Virus record (IMG/VR): IMGVR_UViG_3300031963_000786
Location: 1 to 27,093 of that record
Source of the DNA: a virus
Strand: one strand, 5' to 3'
DNA length: 27,093 nt
Part shown: piece by piece, positions 5,980-12,963 of the stretch
How positions within the stretch are numbered: position 1 is the first letter of the stretch
Layout: each line of letters begins with the position of its first letter
Translations under genes and position numbers: made by a program
The notes under the pieces: model-generated
Told to the model about the DNA's origin: nothing
Seen by the model: the letters and a program-made list of their open reading frames with translations, nothing else
The model's database searches: none

Positions 5980-6145
5980 GGTTCAACCATTCCAGCATCG
6001 AGTGGACTGCTGAGCCAGCAGCCAAATAAACAGCTGGTTTCTCTGGGACCATTGCGACTTTGCTGAGGTAGTATTTCTGCGGGCAGGATTGCCAAGTAGA
6101 AAGCTGACTATAGGAACGATGTGGGGGTAGTTGATTCATATGCAT
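5945..6145 (-). CDS. N-terminal half of a split RecB/Cas4-like nuclease
   Basis: This 66-aa protein from ATG 6145 (GGAG 8 bases upstream) contains SYSQLSTWQSCPQKYYL at 11-27 and AAGSAVHSMLEW at 42-53. These are the N-terminal landmarks of PDDEXK_1/Cas4 nucleases: a Ser-x-Ser-Gln/Leu start, the first Fe-S cysteine (C21) in CPQKYY, and the GxxxHxxLE helix (H48). It then stops, and the rest of the domain is encoded at 5094-5762. It is the first gene of the leftward early operon. A full-length gene broken by one sequencing error is unlikely, because a separate zinc-ribbon ORF lies between the parts. The frame is open further upstream to 6334 but that stretch looks non-coding. Confidence 0.8.
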   Translation of the reverse strand: MHMNQLPPHRSYSQLSTWQSCPQKYYLSKVAMVPEKPAVYLAAGSAVHSMLEWLNHEFYRTQQESN

Positions 6146-6466
6146 AGTGTATTCTCCAAGTCGGACAAATCGGGTCCGACACGCCGTTTGTTTTTTAACC
6201 AAGTTCGTGATAAGTTTGAGGGGTGGAGGGCGGGAAAGGCTCGCCTCAGGGCGAGCCGTGAAAAGAATAAGACATGGGATGAATTCTATCCAAGGTTCAA
6301 TGAACTCCACGGACATTACATAGCAAGGTTCCACAAGAAGATTGACTACGCAAAGATGGACCCTAACTCCAGAGCTTGTCTACCAGACAAGCGATACTGG
6401 GAGGGATGGAATGCAGGATTAGATTGGGCTCATCGAATAGTTGATGGGGATAAATCTGCAGATTAA
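6140..6466 (+). CDS. Probable plus-strand gene of unknown function
   Basis: This is the only convincing plus-strand frame. It codes for up to 108 residues (ATG 6140) or 92 (TTG 6188); neither has a clear ribosome-binding site, and the ATG start would lie inside the start of the oppositely oriented nuclease gene. The peptide looks real: charged, with two similar elements, FEGWRAGKARL and YWEGWNAGLDW, and no low complexity. No minus-strand gene covers 6146-6516. I do not recognise it. Its divergent orientation at the early/late boundary would suit a regulator, but it has no visible DNA-binding motif. It contains an 8-bp hairpin at 6238-6257. Confidence 0.5.
   Translation: MHSVFSKSDKSGPTRRLFFNQVRDKFEGWRAGKARLRASREKNKTWDEFYPRFNELHGHYIARFHKKIDYAKMDPNSRACLPDKRYWEGWNAGLDWAHRIVDGDKSAD
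6160..6180. promoter_or_regulatory. Inverted repeat upstream of the early operon
   Basis: GTCGGAC at 6160-6166 and GTCCGAC at 6174-6180 form a perfect 7-bp inverted repeat with a 7-base spacer. It lies 15 bases upstream of the first codon of the early minus-strand operon, next to its GGAG site, and within the 5' part of the plus-strand frame. It could be an operator or an mRNA hairpin near the ribosome-binding site. No clear -10/-35 pair was found beside it. Confidence 0.35.
6238..6257. other. Eight-bp GC-rich hairpin
   Basis: GGCTCGCC at 6238-6245 and GGCGAGCC at 6250-6257 pair perfectly around a 4-base loop. On the minus strand the hairpin is followed by TTTCCC, so it could be a weak second terminator for leftward transcription or shape the early leader RNA. 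It also lies inside the plus-strand frame (Lys-Ala-Arg-Leu-Arg-Ala-Ser). Confidence 0.4.
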
Positions 6467-6477
6467 AAACAAAAAGA

Positions 6478-6502
6478 AGGGGGAACCGTTATGGTTCCCC
6501 CT
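6478..6502 (-). terminator. Intrinsic terminator of the late operon
   Basis: AGGGGGAACC at 6478-6487 and GGTTCCCCCT at 6493-6502 form a perfect 10-bp stem with a 5-base loop. Read leftward, the hairpin is followed by TTCTTTTTGTTTTT, a good U-tract, so it should stop transcripts coming from the late genes just past the last one (stop at 6517). Read rightward it also closes the plus-strand gene, but with a poor U-tract. Confidence 0.88.
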
Positions 6503-6516
6503 ATCTCTTTGGCTCC

Positions 6517-6735
6517 CTACCATTCAGGCGGAGCAACTGCGAGCGCATCCAGCGTGGCTAAGTTGATGCACCCGACTGCTGGAATGGAAAGCGTATGCTG
6601 CAAACCCTTAAGCACTTCAGCCAGGGGAGCATCTAGCACATCATCTCCAGCTATATTCAGCGCCACTCGAACTTTCTCTACTAGTTCGTGACGCTCACCT
6701 GGTGATACCAGGGATATTAGTCTGTTCTGTTCCAC
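6517..6735 (-). CDS. Small protein, peptidoglycan-binding-like
   Basis: This 72-aa protein starts at a GTG that overlaps the stop of the 637-aa tail gene (TAGTG) and has no clear ribosome-binding site, so it probably relies on coupling. Residues 37-65 (APLAEVLKGLQ, then IPAVGCINLATLDAL) follow the pattern of PG_binding_1-like repeats, in which a helix with LQ is followed by a Gly turn and xATLxAL. The N-terminal part is a charged helix. It is the last late gene before the terminator. It could be a small virion or lysis-associated protein; the wall-binding role is a pattern-based suggestion. Confidence 0.65.
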   Translation of the reverse strand: MEQNRLISLVSPGERHELVEKVRVALNIAGDDVLDAPLAEVLKGLQHTLSIPAVGCINLATLDALAVAPPEW

Positions 6736-8648
6736 TATGTAATTGGAACTTCTGTATCAATAGTCTGTAGTTGAACCGTAACTATTCCACCAAATCCCGA
6801 CGCAAAAGAGGGAGGTGAAGTTTGCTCGAACTGTAAAGCGCGGATAGTACAGAGTCTTTCTTCTCCTGAAGAAAAGTCCTGGAAGAGTACCGCGCCTCCA
6901 TTTTGTTCAATACGTTCCAAATAGTTAATGCGTTCCCATGGGTTGGATACTCTTGTGACTCCATTTGAATCGCGCTCCTCTTCGAAACATAGTAACGGAA
7001 CTGTAATTGTACGAGAACGAAGTGGTGCTGGTAGCGCACGACACTGCCATTCTTCTACCATCGGACCAACTGTTGCATCACTTGTACTTCTAGTTAAAGT
7101 CAGTTGAATCTCGAAGTGGTCAGCTGGTTGAAGACCAGCAGATAACTGGAATTCTGTTGAGCCATTAAGCGGGATAGCATCAATCAATGTTGAGTTGAGC
7201 TCTTGGTCGTAAACAGAAAAACCTACTCGACCACCACCCTCGCAACGTACTGCAATAGATACTGGTTGTTTATTTTCTGCAGTACCCCAACGAATCCATC
7301 CTGATTTAATAACTCCAGAGGTGGCAAGGTTTGTTGCATGCTCGGTCCATATTCCAGACGCACCAACCATAAACTTCCTGGCTGATACCCCTAGAAAACA
7401 AACACCAATAACATTAGACGAATCTGTTTCTAAGTCTGAAGCATAGGCATAGCCATTATCTATAGGTTGACCAAGGTCAATCTTCCATAGACCTTTTTTG
7501 TTATTAATGGCAAGCGACCTGGTTGCATATACAAACCTTCCTGTAAATGCAATGTCTTGTACATCTCCAGTAATGTTTAATGGTCCGTATGTAAACGAAG
7601 CTCCATCTGTCGATTGGTTTCCTATGCGTACACCAGCTGTTGTAGCCATAACAACAAATTCGTTTAGGTATGTACGAATCTGATGTATCGTTTCACCTCG
7701 TGGTAATTCAGCAATAACAATAGGGTCATTGATTGCAGCCAACGGAGATGTATCATTTATAGTAAATGACAATACTCGTGAAATTGCACCAAGTGTATAG
7801 CCAACTATAATTGCACTATTGAGTTCGCCAACAGTATTCCATACCAGAGCTGGGTCTTTGTACGTATAACGCTCTTCAGTATTACCGATAGTTGATGGTG
7901 CTGAAGAGGGGAATCTTGATATTTCATACACCACACACTGGGTGTTGTTTTCTAATACACCAATAACTATTCTGTCTTTAACAAAACCAATAGCTTGAAC
8001 GGTCCAAGTGGTAGCAGTATTTGGTTTGTTCCAAATTTTGGTTACAACCATTGATGTACTTACTGTATAAATTGCATCCGTTCCGCCAACAATTGCGTTG
8101 TTACCATCACTTGTTAAAACATGTGCTGTTACAGATGTAGCTAACGCTGTTGATGTCGCAGCATTAGTGCTAGCGTTATAGTAATAAACATTGCCATCTT
8201 GAATATAAAAAGCTCCATCAGTTACAGTGGCTGGCTTAGCTGTGATAGCTGTTGTAGAAAACTGGGTAGTTGCTGGAAGTAAAGTAATAGAGCCAGTATT
8301 ACTAAATACATCTATGTTGTTTGATTCATAGAATCTATAAAGGTCTGATGCGTCAGCGTCATAGTAACGCTCTCCAGCACCATGATGCCAGGATGTTGCA
8401 GACCTAAGCCACCAGTTAGACAAGGAGTTTTCACCAGCAGTCGAGCCTTGGTCAATACGTTCTTTCTGGTATGTCGTAGTGATACGACTAATGCGGTTCT
8501 GGTCAGATGCAGCAGAAAGCCAAGGAGTACTACCAATTGCATAACTAGCAGCAAAGTCTTCTCGCTGGTATTTAACCAGCGCTGTAGGAATAGACTGGCT
8601 AAGAATTACAGGTAAATCACCAACAAGTTTTTTGTTGTCTGTTGCCAC
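6735..8648 (-). CDS. Large tail protein, beta-rich
   Basis: This 637-aa protein starts at GTG 8648 with AAAGGA a few bases upstream. The sequence is mostly short beta strands with repeated Gly/Asp/Thr turns (for example AIVGGTDAIYTVSTSMVV, RIVIGVLENNTQCVVYEI, EFVVMATTAGVRIG), like a beta-propeller or stacked beta domain from about 120 to 480. A C-terminal domain near 550-637 has the NPWERINYLERIEQNGG and LCTIRALQFEQ segments. No catalytic motif is seen. The position between the endolysin and the end of the late operon, and its size, suit a tail needle, hub or tubular tail protein of a short-tailed phage. The structural role is inferred from composition and context. Confidence 0.75.
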   Translation of the reverse strand: MATDNKKLVGDLPVILSQSIPTALVKYQREDFAASYAIGSTPWLSAASDQNRISRITTTYQKERIDQGSTAGENSLSNWWLRSATSWHHGAGERYYDADASDLYRFYESNNIDVFSNTGSITLLPATTQFSTTAITAKPATVTDGAFYIQDGNVYYYNASTNAATSTALATSVTAHVLTSDGNNAIVGGTDAIYTVSTSMVVTKIWNKPNTATTWTVQAIGFVKDRIVIGVLENNTQCVVYEISRFPSSAPSTIGNTEERYTYKDPALVWNTVGELNSAIIVGYTLGAISRVLSFTINDTSPLAAINDPIVIAELPRGETIHQIRTYLNEFVVMATTAGVRIGNQSTDGASFTYGPLNITGDVQDIAFTGRFVYATRSLAINNKKGLWKIDLGQPIDNGYAYASDLETDSSNVIGVCFLGVSARKFMVGASGIWTEHATNLATSGVIKSGWIRWGTAENKQPVSIAVRCEGGGRVGFSVYDQELNSTLIDAIPLNGSTEFQLSAGLQPADHFEIQLTLTRSTSDATVGPMVEEWQCRALPAPLRSRTITVPLLCFEEERDSNGVTRVSNPWERINYLERIEQNGGAVLFQDFSSGEERLCTIRALQFEQTSPPSFASGFGGIVTVQLQTIDTEVPIT

Positions 8649-8658
8649 GGTTTATCCT

Positions 8659-9159
8659 TTACTTCTTAGGGCAGTGCTGACAGCACTTAGATGTGTCTTC
8701 CTTTATTACTTTTTTATCTGGCAATGGTTTGATTACAGCCTTGACTTGATTAATAAGTTTAGGTTGATTCATCCACCAGAACCAAGGACTAGTATCGTCA
8801 CCATGACCATCGTTAATAGAAATGTGTAGATGTTTTGTGTGCGGGTTGCTACCAGTATAAGCGCGATTTCCAAGACGAGCCTTGTCTTTCGACCAAATCT
8901 TCTTGTTGAAAATAAGGTATTTAACTCGCTTATCTTCTTTAAGTTTTTCGAATATGTCACTACAATCGACCCCGCTATCAGGGTCATGGGTGAGGTCGAC
9001 TGCTAGCCCAGTATTGTGGTCCGAAGTCGGACTCGCCTTGAGGTGAGCAGCACTGGGCAGGAGCCCATCGCTTGCCTTCTTGCGTTTCGGTGCTAACGCC
9101 GTCGCTTGACGGAGCACAGCAACAGCAGCAGGTGTGGCTTTCTTGGCTACAGTTTTCAT
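8659..9159 (-). CDS. Endolysin, M15-type zinc peptidase
   Basis: This 166-aa protein has TSDHNTGLAVDLTHD at 45-59 and PHTKHLHISI at 106-115. H48 and D55 of the first motif and a His of the second (H110 or H112) form the zinc site of M15 peptidases (VanY, L-Ala-D-Glu and D-Ala-D-Ala cleaving endolysins). There is no signal peptide; release would depend on the holins encoded at 10082-10485. The C-terminal tail after about 130 is Lys-rich and ends with C159, C160 and C163 (a CCQHC cluster), which may bind metal or the cell wall. AAGGAA lies before the ATG. It should cut peptide stems of host peptidoglycan at the end of infection. Confidence 0.87.
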   Translation of the reverse strand: MKTVAKKATPAAVAVLRQATALAPKRKKASDGLLPSAAHLKASPTSDHNTGLAVDLTHDPDSGVDCSDIFEKLKEDKRVKYLIFNKKIWSKDKARLGNRAYTGSNPHTKHLHISINDGHGDDTSPWFWWMNQPKLINQVKAVIKPLPDKKVIKEDTSKCCQHCPKK

Positions 9160-10077
9160 TCATTTCCTTACTCTACTCATAATCAAATCGCTTTTATCTC
9201 TTAGTTCTATTCCAGTTTTTTCTATCCACTGTAGGTATAAGTCATAATCGCCTATGCCATATATACCAAGGGTTGTATCACCAGTCATAATTTTAGCTAA
9301 ACGTTCATATGATTGATAGTTAAGCAGATACCAGTTCGGGTCATCCTCCCAATGCAACTTACGTTTAGGAGTGCTTTCATTCCAAGATGCTTTATATTCG
9401 TGGAACATGAAATCAACTGGAGTATTTATTAATTTAATACCACGAGTGTAGAACCGTAATCCTAGAGATGGTTCTTCTCCATGAAAATAAAGCAATGAAT
9501 CATAAGGAACTTCTTCTATTATTTCCTTGAAACAGAATAAAGAATTACCAGACACATAATAGATTTCATCTCCATAGGGATTGAAACTAGCTTCTTGAAA
9601 TGATGGTCCAACCATCTTTTCAATTTCATCCCAAACAGGAACTATCTTTAATAAATTACTGCGGTAATGAAACTCATCTTGTTTATTGTCGTTTACTTTA
9701 TATCCTTCTGGGTAGGTAGTAAAGACAATCTTTCCGTAATGTGCATACGATGACAGGTAAGAATTTACAATTGCCCTATCCCATCCTGCTCTAAACCTAG
9801 AATGAGAATCTGTCTGAAGAAAGAATGTTCCTTTAATATCCCTGGAACCTATTTCCCTAGCCCAACAAACTCCCTTACTTTGACTCCAATGAAACTTGTA
9901 ATAAGTTAACTGTTCTTCTGGAATGAAAGATAGGTCGGGATGTTCGTCATCTTCAGCTTGAGAAACTATAGTAAAATGTAAATTATCAGGGTCTGAAGAA
10001 TTATCCCAGGCGGAACGAATGCTTGGTAATAGTTCAATATCCCTATAACTTGCTATAGAAACATTGATACCAGACAT
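9160..10077 (-). CDS. GlcNAc-type glycosyltransferase
   Basis: This 305-aa protein resembles the GlcNAc transferase family (PF11397, eukaryotic Skp1 hydroxyproline GlcNAc-transferase relatives). Visible landmarks are INVSIASYRDIELLPSI at 4-20, SKGVCWAREIGS at 67-78, FFLQTDSHSRFRAGWD at 85-100 with the metal/sugar-nucleotide D90-x-H92 motif, and YYVSGNSLFCFKEI plus FHGEEPSLGLRFYTRG further on. There is no membrane segment, so it acts in the cytoplasm on a phage or host acceptor. It lies between the holins and endolysin, close to the glycine-rich adhesins and tail fibre, which makes decoration of those Ser/Thr-rich proteins plausible. The acceptor and sugar are inferred. Confidence 0.85.
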   Translation of the reverse strand: MSGINVSIASYRDIELLPSIRSAWDNSSDPDNLHFTIVSQAEDDEHPDLSFIPEEQLTYYKFHWSQSKGVCWAREIGSRDIKGTFFLQTDSHSRFRAGWDRAIVNSYLSSYAHYGKIVFTTYPEGYKVNDNKQDEFHYRSNLLKIVPVWDEIEKMVGPSFQEASFNPYGDEIYYVSGNSLFCFKEIIEEVPYDSLLYFHGEEPSLGLRFYTRGIKLINTPVDFMFHEYKASWNESTPKRKLHWEDDPNWYLLNYQSYERLAKIMTGDTTLGIYGIGDYDLYLQWIEKTGIELRDKSDLIMSRVRK

Positions 10078-10081
10078 CTAT

Positions 10082-10276
10082 TCACTTTCCCGCTATGAGT
10101 TCAAATAGACTATCAACACGCTTCTCTAATCTATCGACAGAATCGCGGAGGCTTGTGCCAGAATTTGGCTTGAGTTCAGCAAGGTAGTGCTTGACCAACC
10201 AACGAACTGAGCCAGCAAAGCTGGCGACTATTGTGGTAACCGCTACCGCGATACCAGCCCATTCGTTGGTGCTCAT
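10082..10276 (-). CDS. Small membrane protein, holin-like
   Basis: This 64-aa protein has one predicted membrane helix at about 6-31 (WAGIAVAVTTIVASFAGSVRWLV) followed by a charged, probably coiled-coil tail (SLRDSVDRLEKRVDSLFELIAG). A membrane helix followed by a short coiled coil is common for the second holin or antiholin of actinophages. Its start overlaps the stop of the upstream holin gene by one base, and the glycosyltransferase follows at once. The function is inferred from topology and neighbours. Confidence 0.72.
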   Translation of the reverse strand: MSTNEWAGIAVAVTTIVASFAGSVRWLVKHYLAELKPNSGTSLRDSVDRLEKRVDSLFELIAGK

Positions 10277-10485
10277 TACTCTGTCTTACCGAACGCTGAA
10301 TCAGATGTATCTAAAGCACGGAGCACGACGGGCAGCACTGCCACGACTCCTGCTGTGAAGATAGCCTTGAGTCCCGCTGCATCAAGAGTGAAGATATCCC
10401 CACCAGTAGCAGTAAAGGCAGCAAGGCAAGCACCAATAAAATGGCGGACATAGCTTTTAACAGCTGCAAAAGTTTTTTCATTCAT
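10276..10485 (-). CDS. Holin, two membrane segments
   Basis: This 69-aa protein has two hydrophobic stretches, about 13-33 (VRHFIGACLAAFTATGG) and 41-58 (AIFTAGVVAVLPVVLRAL), joined by a short loop. The order SYVRHFIGACLA then VLPVVLRALDTSDSAFG matches small holins often seen in actinophages. AGGAG lies 6 bases before the ATG. With the 64-aa protein downstream and the M15 endolysin two genes on, it forms the lysis group. The function is well supported by topology and context but not tested here. Confidence 0.82.
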   Translation of the reverse strand: MNEKTFAAVKSYVRHFIGACLAAFTATGGDIFTLDAAGLKAIFTAGVVAVLPVVLRALDTSDSAFGKTE

Positions 10486-10503
10486 TTATTTCTCCTATAT
10501 TAG

Positions 10504-11664
10504 TTATCCACTGAATCCAGTTAATGTTCTGGCAGTTCCATTACCACCAGCTCCACCATCTGAATAAAAAGTACCGCTAGTATTAGTTTCGTAGCCCAAA
10601 CCTCTAGCACCACCAGTAGCAGAAACTTGAGTTACGGAACCACTGCTACAAAGAATTGTTACAGAGCCAGCGCCAGAACCTCCACCACCACCAATAGAAG
10701 CACCAGTAACACCTCCGCCTTGTGAACCATTAGACGAAATTGTTCCAGTTCCAGAAAGAGTTCCTGTTACAAAAATAATTAAAGTTCCACCAGTTCCAAA
10801 GTATCCGTCAAGTGTTGAGTTTCCAGTGTATGCACTGTCCCCAGACCTACCTGACCTTCCACCTGGATTTCCAGCACCACCGCCAGAAGCATTACCACCA
10901 CCTACTGAATCACTTCTTCCACCAGCACCACCGTTTGCACCACCAGATGTTGCTGTTCCTGAGTTAGCACCGCCACCGCCAGCACCACCAGAGAATGCAC
11001 TACCTGATGCACCTGCACCGCCAGTTCCTGATGTTACTAAATACTTACCACCTGAGCCACCGCCACCTGTACCACCATTAGAACCATTTGAGCCGCTGTT
11101 TCCAGGACCTGAGCTGCCTGTAAATGCAGCACCTCCAGCACCACCGCCTGATGGAACTTCTGGATTGGTTACAGATGAATATGTTCCAGTGATGATACGA
11201 ATAGTATTGTTTGGATTAGTTAATGAGTTTGTGCTTGCACCACGAGCCGTCATGGTAATTGTTCCATTGACGGTTAAGTTTCCCTGAACCCAAATGCAAG
11301 TGAAAAGTTTTCTTACACTGGGCTGGAAAGTAACTCCAGCATCAATAGTTAAGTTTCCATTGACAACAATAAGCGCAGCAGCGGAGTCTTCTGTATTAGT
11401 AAACCATTCTTCTGACGTGAAACTAGAAACTGTTGTGTTGCCTTGTTTAACCACATAATCGTAGTTGTTCAGACCAAGACTATTGACGGTTAATGCACCT
11501 CCAACAGTTGGAACATTTTGTCGATATCCACCATTGATAATTTGTTTCATAACATCATACATGCTTGTTTGAGATACGCTTACTCCAGTAAGCGTATTCT
11601 TTGCTAGTCCAGATTGTTTCTCTCCAGTAGAAATTGATGAAGATGAAAATATTTTATTAGCCAT
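10504..11664 (-). CDS. Glycine-rich receptor-binding/adhesin-like tail protein
   Basis: This 386-aa protein has an N-terminal attachment region (about 1-110), a beta-helix-like middle (LIVVNGNLTIDAGVTF, WVQGNLTVNGTITMTARG at about 97-143), and a glycine-rich domain from about 172 to 280 with GGAGG and GGGGSGG runs, then a beta-rich tip. Such glycine-rich regions form polyglycine-II sandwiches in phage adhesins (for example S16 gp38), with loops contacting the receptor. It overlaps the 135-aa protein gene by 8 bases. It and the 294-aa protein at 12064-12948 are similar in plan but not close copies. The receptor is unknown. Confidence 0.82.
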   Translation of the reverse strand: MANKIFSSSSISTGEKQSGLAKNTLTGVSVSQTSMYDVMKQIINGGYRQNVPTVGGALTVNSLGLNNYDYVVKQGNTTVSSFTSEEWFTNTEDSAAALIVVNGNLTIDAGVTFQPSVRKLFTCIWVQGNLTVNGTITMTARGASTNSLTNPNNTIRIITGTYSSVTNPEVPSGGGAGGAAFTGSSGPGNSGSNGSNGGTGGGGSGGKYLVTSGTGGAGASGSAFSGGAGGGGANSGTATSGGANGGAGGRSDSVGGGNASGGGAGNPGGRSGRSGDSAYTGNSTLDGYFGTGGTLIIFVTGTLSGTGTISSNGSQGGGVTGASIGGGGGSGAGSVTILCSSGSVTQVSATGGARGLGYETNTSGTFYSDGGAGGNGTARTLTGFSG

Positions 11665-12064
11665 TGGTTATACCTACCTCTGGTTTTGTAATTGTTGTTT
11701 CGTCAACCCAAGAAACGGTATTGTCGTCCCATACCCATGGAACTGATTCATTTTCTTTTCCTTGGGGGTAAGGGACAGGTGGCTCCCATTGGTAAGTAGA
11801 TTCATTTAGAATCCATGTTGAGTATAGCTTAGGTGCTATAAATGCATCTTTTGAAGAATCATAAGAATCTCCAATCCCAGCATATCTTTTTCTAAATGAA
11901 CCATTGTATGAAGTTTGTTTCCAGTTAGAATATCCATGAAGGTTTGTCAAAAAATCAATGCCAGCCTGTTCGGATTCAATGCCATCAATTGTTATGACAT
12001 CATTGCTAACTACGTGAACAGCTATTACAATATTGTTATCATTTAGTTTTGCAAAATGTGCCAT
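11657..12064 (-). CDS. Conserved virion-associated protein, tail-fibre related
   Basis: This 135-aa protein begins MAHFAKLNDNNIVIAVHVV and has LHGYSNWKQTSYNGSFRKRYAGIG at about 42-65 and APKLYSTWILNESTYQWEPP further on. This pattern is common in marine and freshwater phages, usually next to tail-fibre genes, where it is a structural or fibre-associated protein of unclear role. Here it sits between the two glycine-rich adhesins. Its stop overlaps the start of one adhesin and its ATG overlaps the stop of the other. The C-terminal half is Trp/Pro-rich (VPYPQGKE, VPWVWDDN). Confidence 0.8.
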   Translation of the reverse strand: MAHFAKLNDNNIVIAVHVVSNDVITIDGIESEQAGIDFLTNLHGYSNWKQTSYNGSFRKRYAGIGDSYDSSKDAFIAPKLYSTWILNESTYQWEPPVPYPQGKENESVPWVWDDNTVSWVDETTITKPEVGITNG

Positions 12065-12948
12065 TAGAATCTAATACTCCCATCGGCGTTAAATTGATAT
12101 ATGTAATTAGAACCACTTGTAGTAGCAGTTGGGGAGCCAGTTGTAATTTTTGCAGGTACTGGACTGCTTATGATTACAACACCAGAACCACCATTACCGC
12201 CAGTACCGTCGCAAGAACCCCCTCCGCCAGAACCTGTATTGGTAGTTCCATTACCACCGTTTCCAGATTCGTTGCTACCTATACCACCTCCGCCAGAGCC
12301 ACCTGCGGTATATCTAGCGCCACCACCGCCACCTGCTCTGGTTACAGAAGTTCCAGTAATGCTTGATGCAGAACCGTTACCGCCAGTACCGCCTACTGCT
12401 GAATTAGCAGCACCAGCACCTCCTGCTGCACCAGCACCACCCCCGCCTCCAGCTCCATAGTATGAAGTTCCACCAGCTCCACCTCCACCATTATTTCCTT
12501 GTGTTTTGTATGAAGCAACATCGGAAGTCAAACCAGAATTACCATAAGAAGTTTGGTCCGCGCTTCCTCCAGCAGAGCCTCCACCACCACCACCACCGTT
12601 AGAACCGCTCATAGCGCCTCCGCCTCCGCCAAGGGCATATTCACCAAAAACAGTGCTTGCCGAACCAGGGTTTCCAACTGCGCTAGAACTTGATGTTCCT
12701 CCGCCACCGCCCCCGACTACCATCGTATAGGTTCTATTTCTATATATGGTTTTTGAGCCTGTTAAATAACCACCAGCGCCACCGCCACCGCCATTTCTAG
12801 CAATACCTGTTGAACCACCACCACCACCGCCTCCTGCGATTACTAAATAATCAACAGTTATGGGAATAAGGGCTGTATCTTCGGCAGCATTAGTTTCTTT
12901 TATTAGCTCCTGAGCAAAGCTAGATTTAGATAATTTAGATATAGCCAT
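12064..12948 (-). CDS. Glycine-rich adhesin-like tail protein
   Basis: This 294-aa protein has VDYLVIAGGGGGGG at 32-45, the usual entry to a Gly_rich-type domain, then a long run of glycine stretches to about 255, broken by Ser/Asn/Thr loops and TYTMVVGGGG. The end (VVIISSPVPAKITTG, YIYQFNADGSIRF) looks like a beta-strand cap. It has the features of phage receptor-binding tips built from polyglycine-II helices. The N-terminal 30 residues may attach it to the fibre. A mirrored proline-rich frame on the plus strand is just a shadow. Confidence 0.82.
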   Translation of the reverse strand: MAISKLSKSSFAQELIKETNAAEDTALIPITVDYLVIAGGGGGGGSTGIARNGGGGGAGGYLTGSKTIYRNRTYTMVVGGGGGGTSSSSAVGNPGSASTVFGEYALGGGGGAMSGSNGGGGGGGSAGGSADQTSYGNSGLTSDVASYKTQGNNGGGGAGGTSYYGAGGGGGAGAAGGAGAANSAVGGTGGNGSASSITGTSVTRAGGGGGARYTAGGSGGGGIGSNESGNGGNGTTNTGSGGGGSCDGTGGNGGSGVVIISSPVPAKITTGSPTATTSGSNYIYQFNADGSIRF

Positions 12949-12963
12949 TATATTTCCTTATGT

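Noticed and set aside
5945-6334. Longer form of the N-terminal nuclease half starting at 6334
   Set aside because: The extra 63 residues have no family similarity, cover the hairpins, and ATG 6145 has a good GGAG site.
10826-11287. Proline-rich plus-strand frame
   Set aside because: It is the complement of the glycine codons of the adhesin gene and has no independent support.
12170-12460. Second proline-rich plus-strand frame
   Set aside because: It mirrors the glycine-rich adhesin at 12064-12948; such frames arise from GGN/CCN complementarity.
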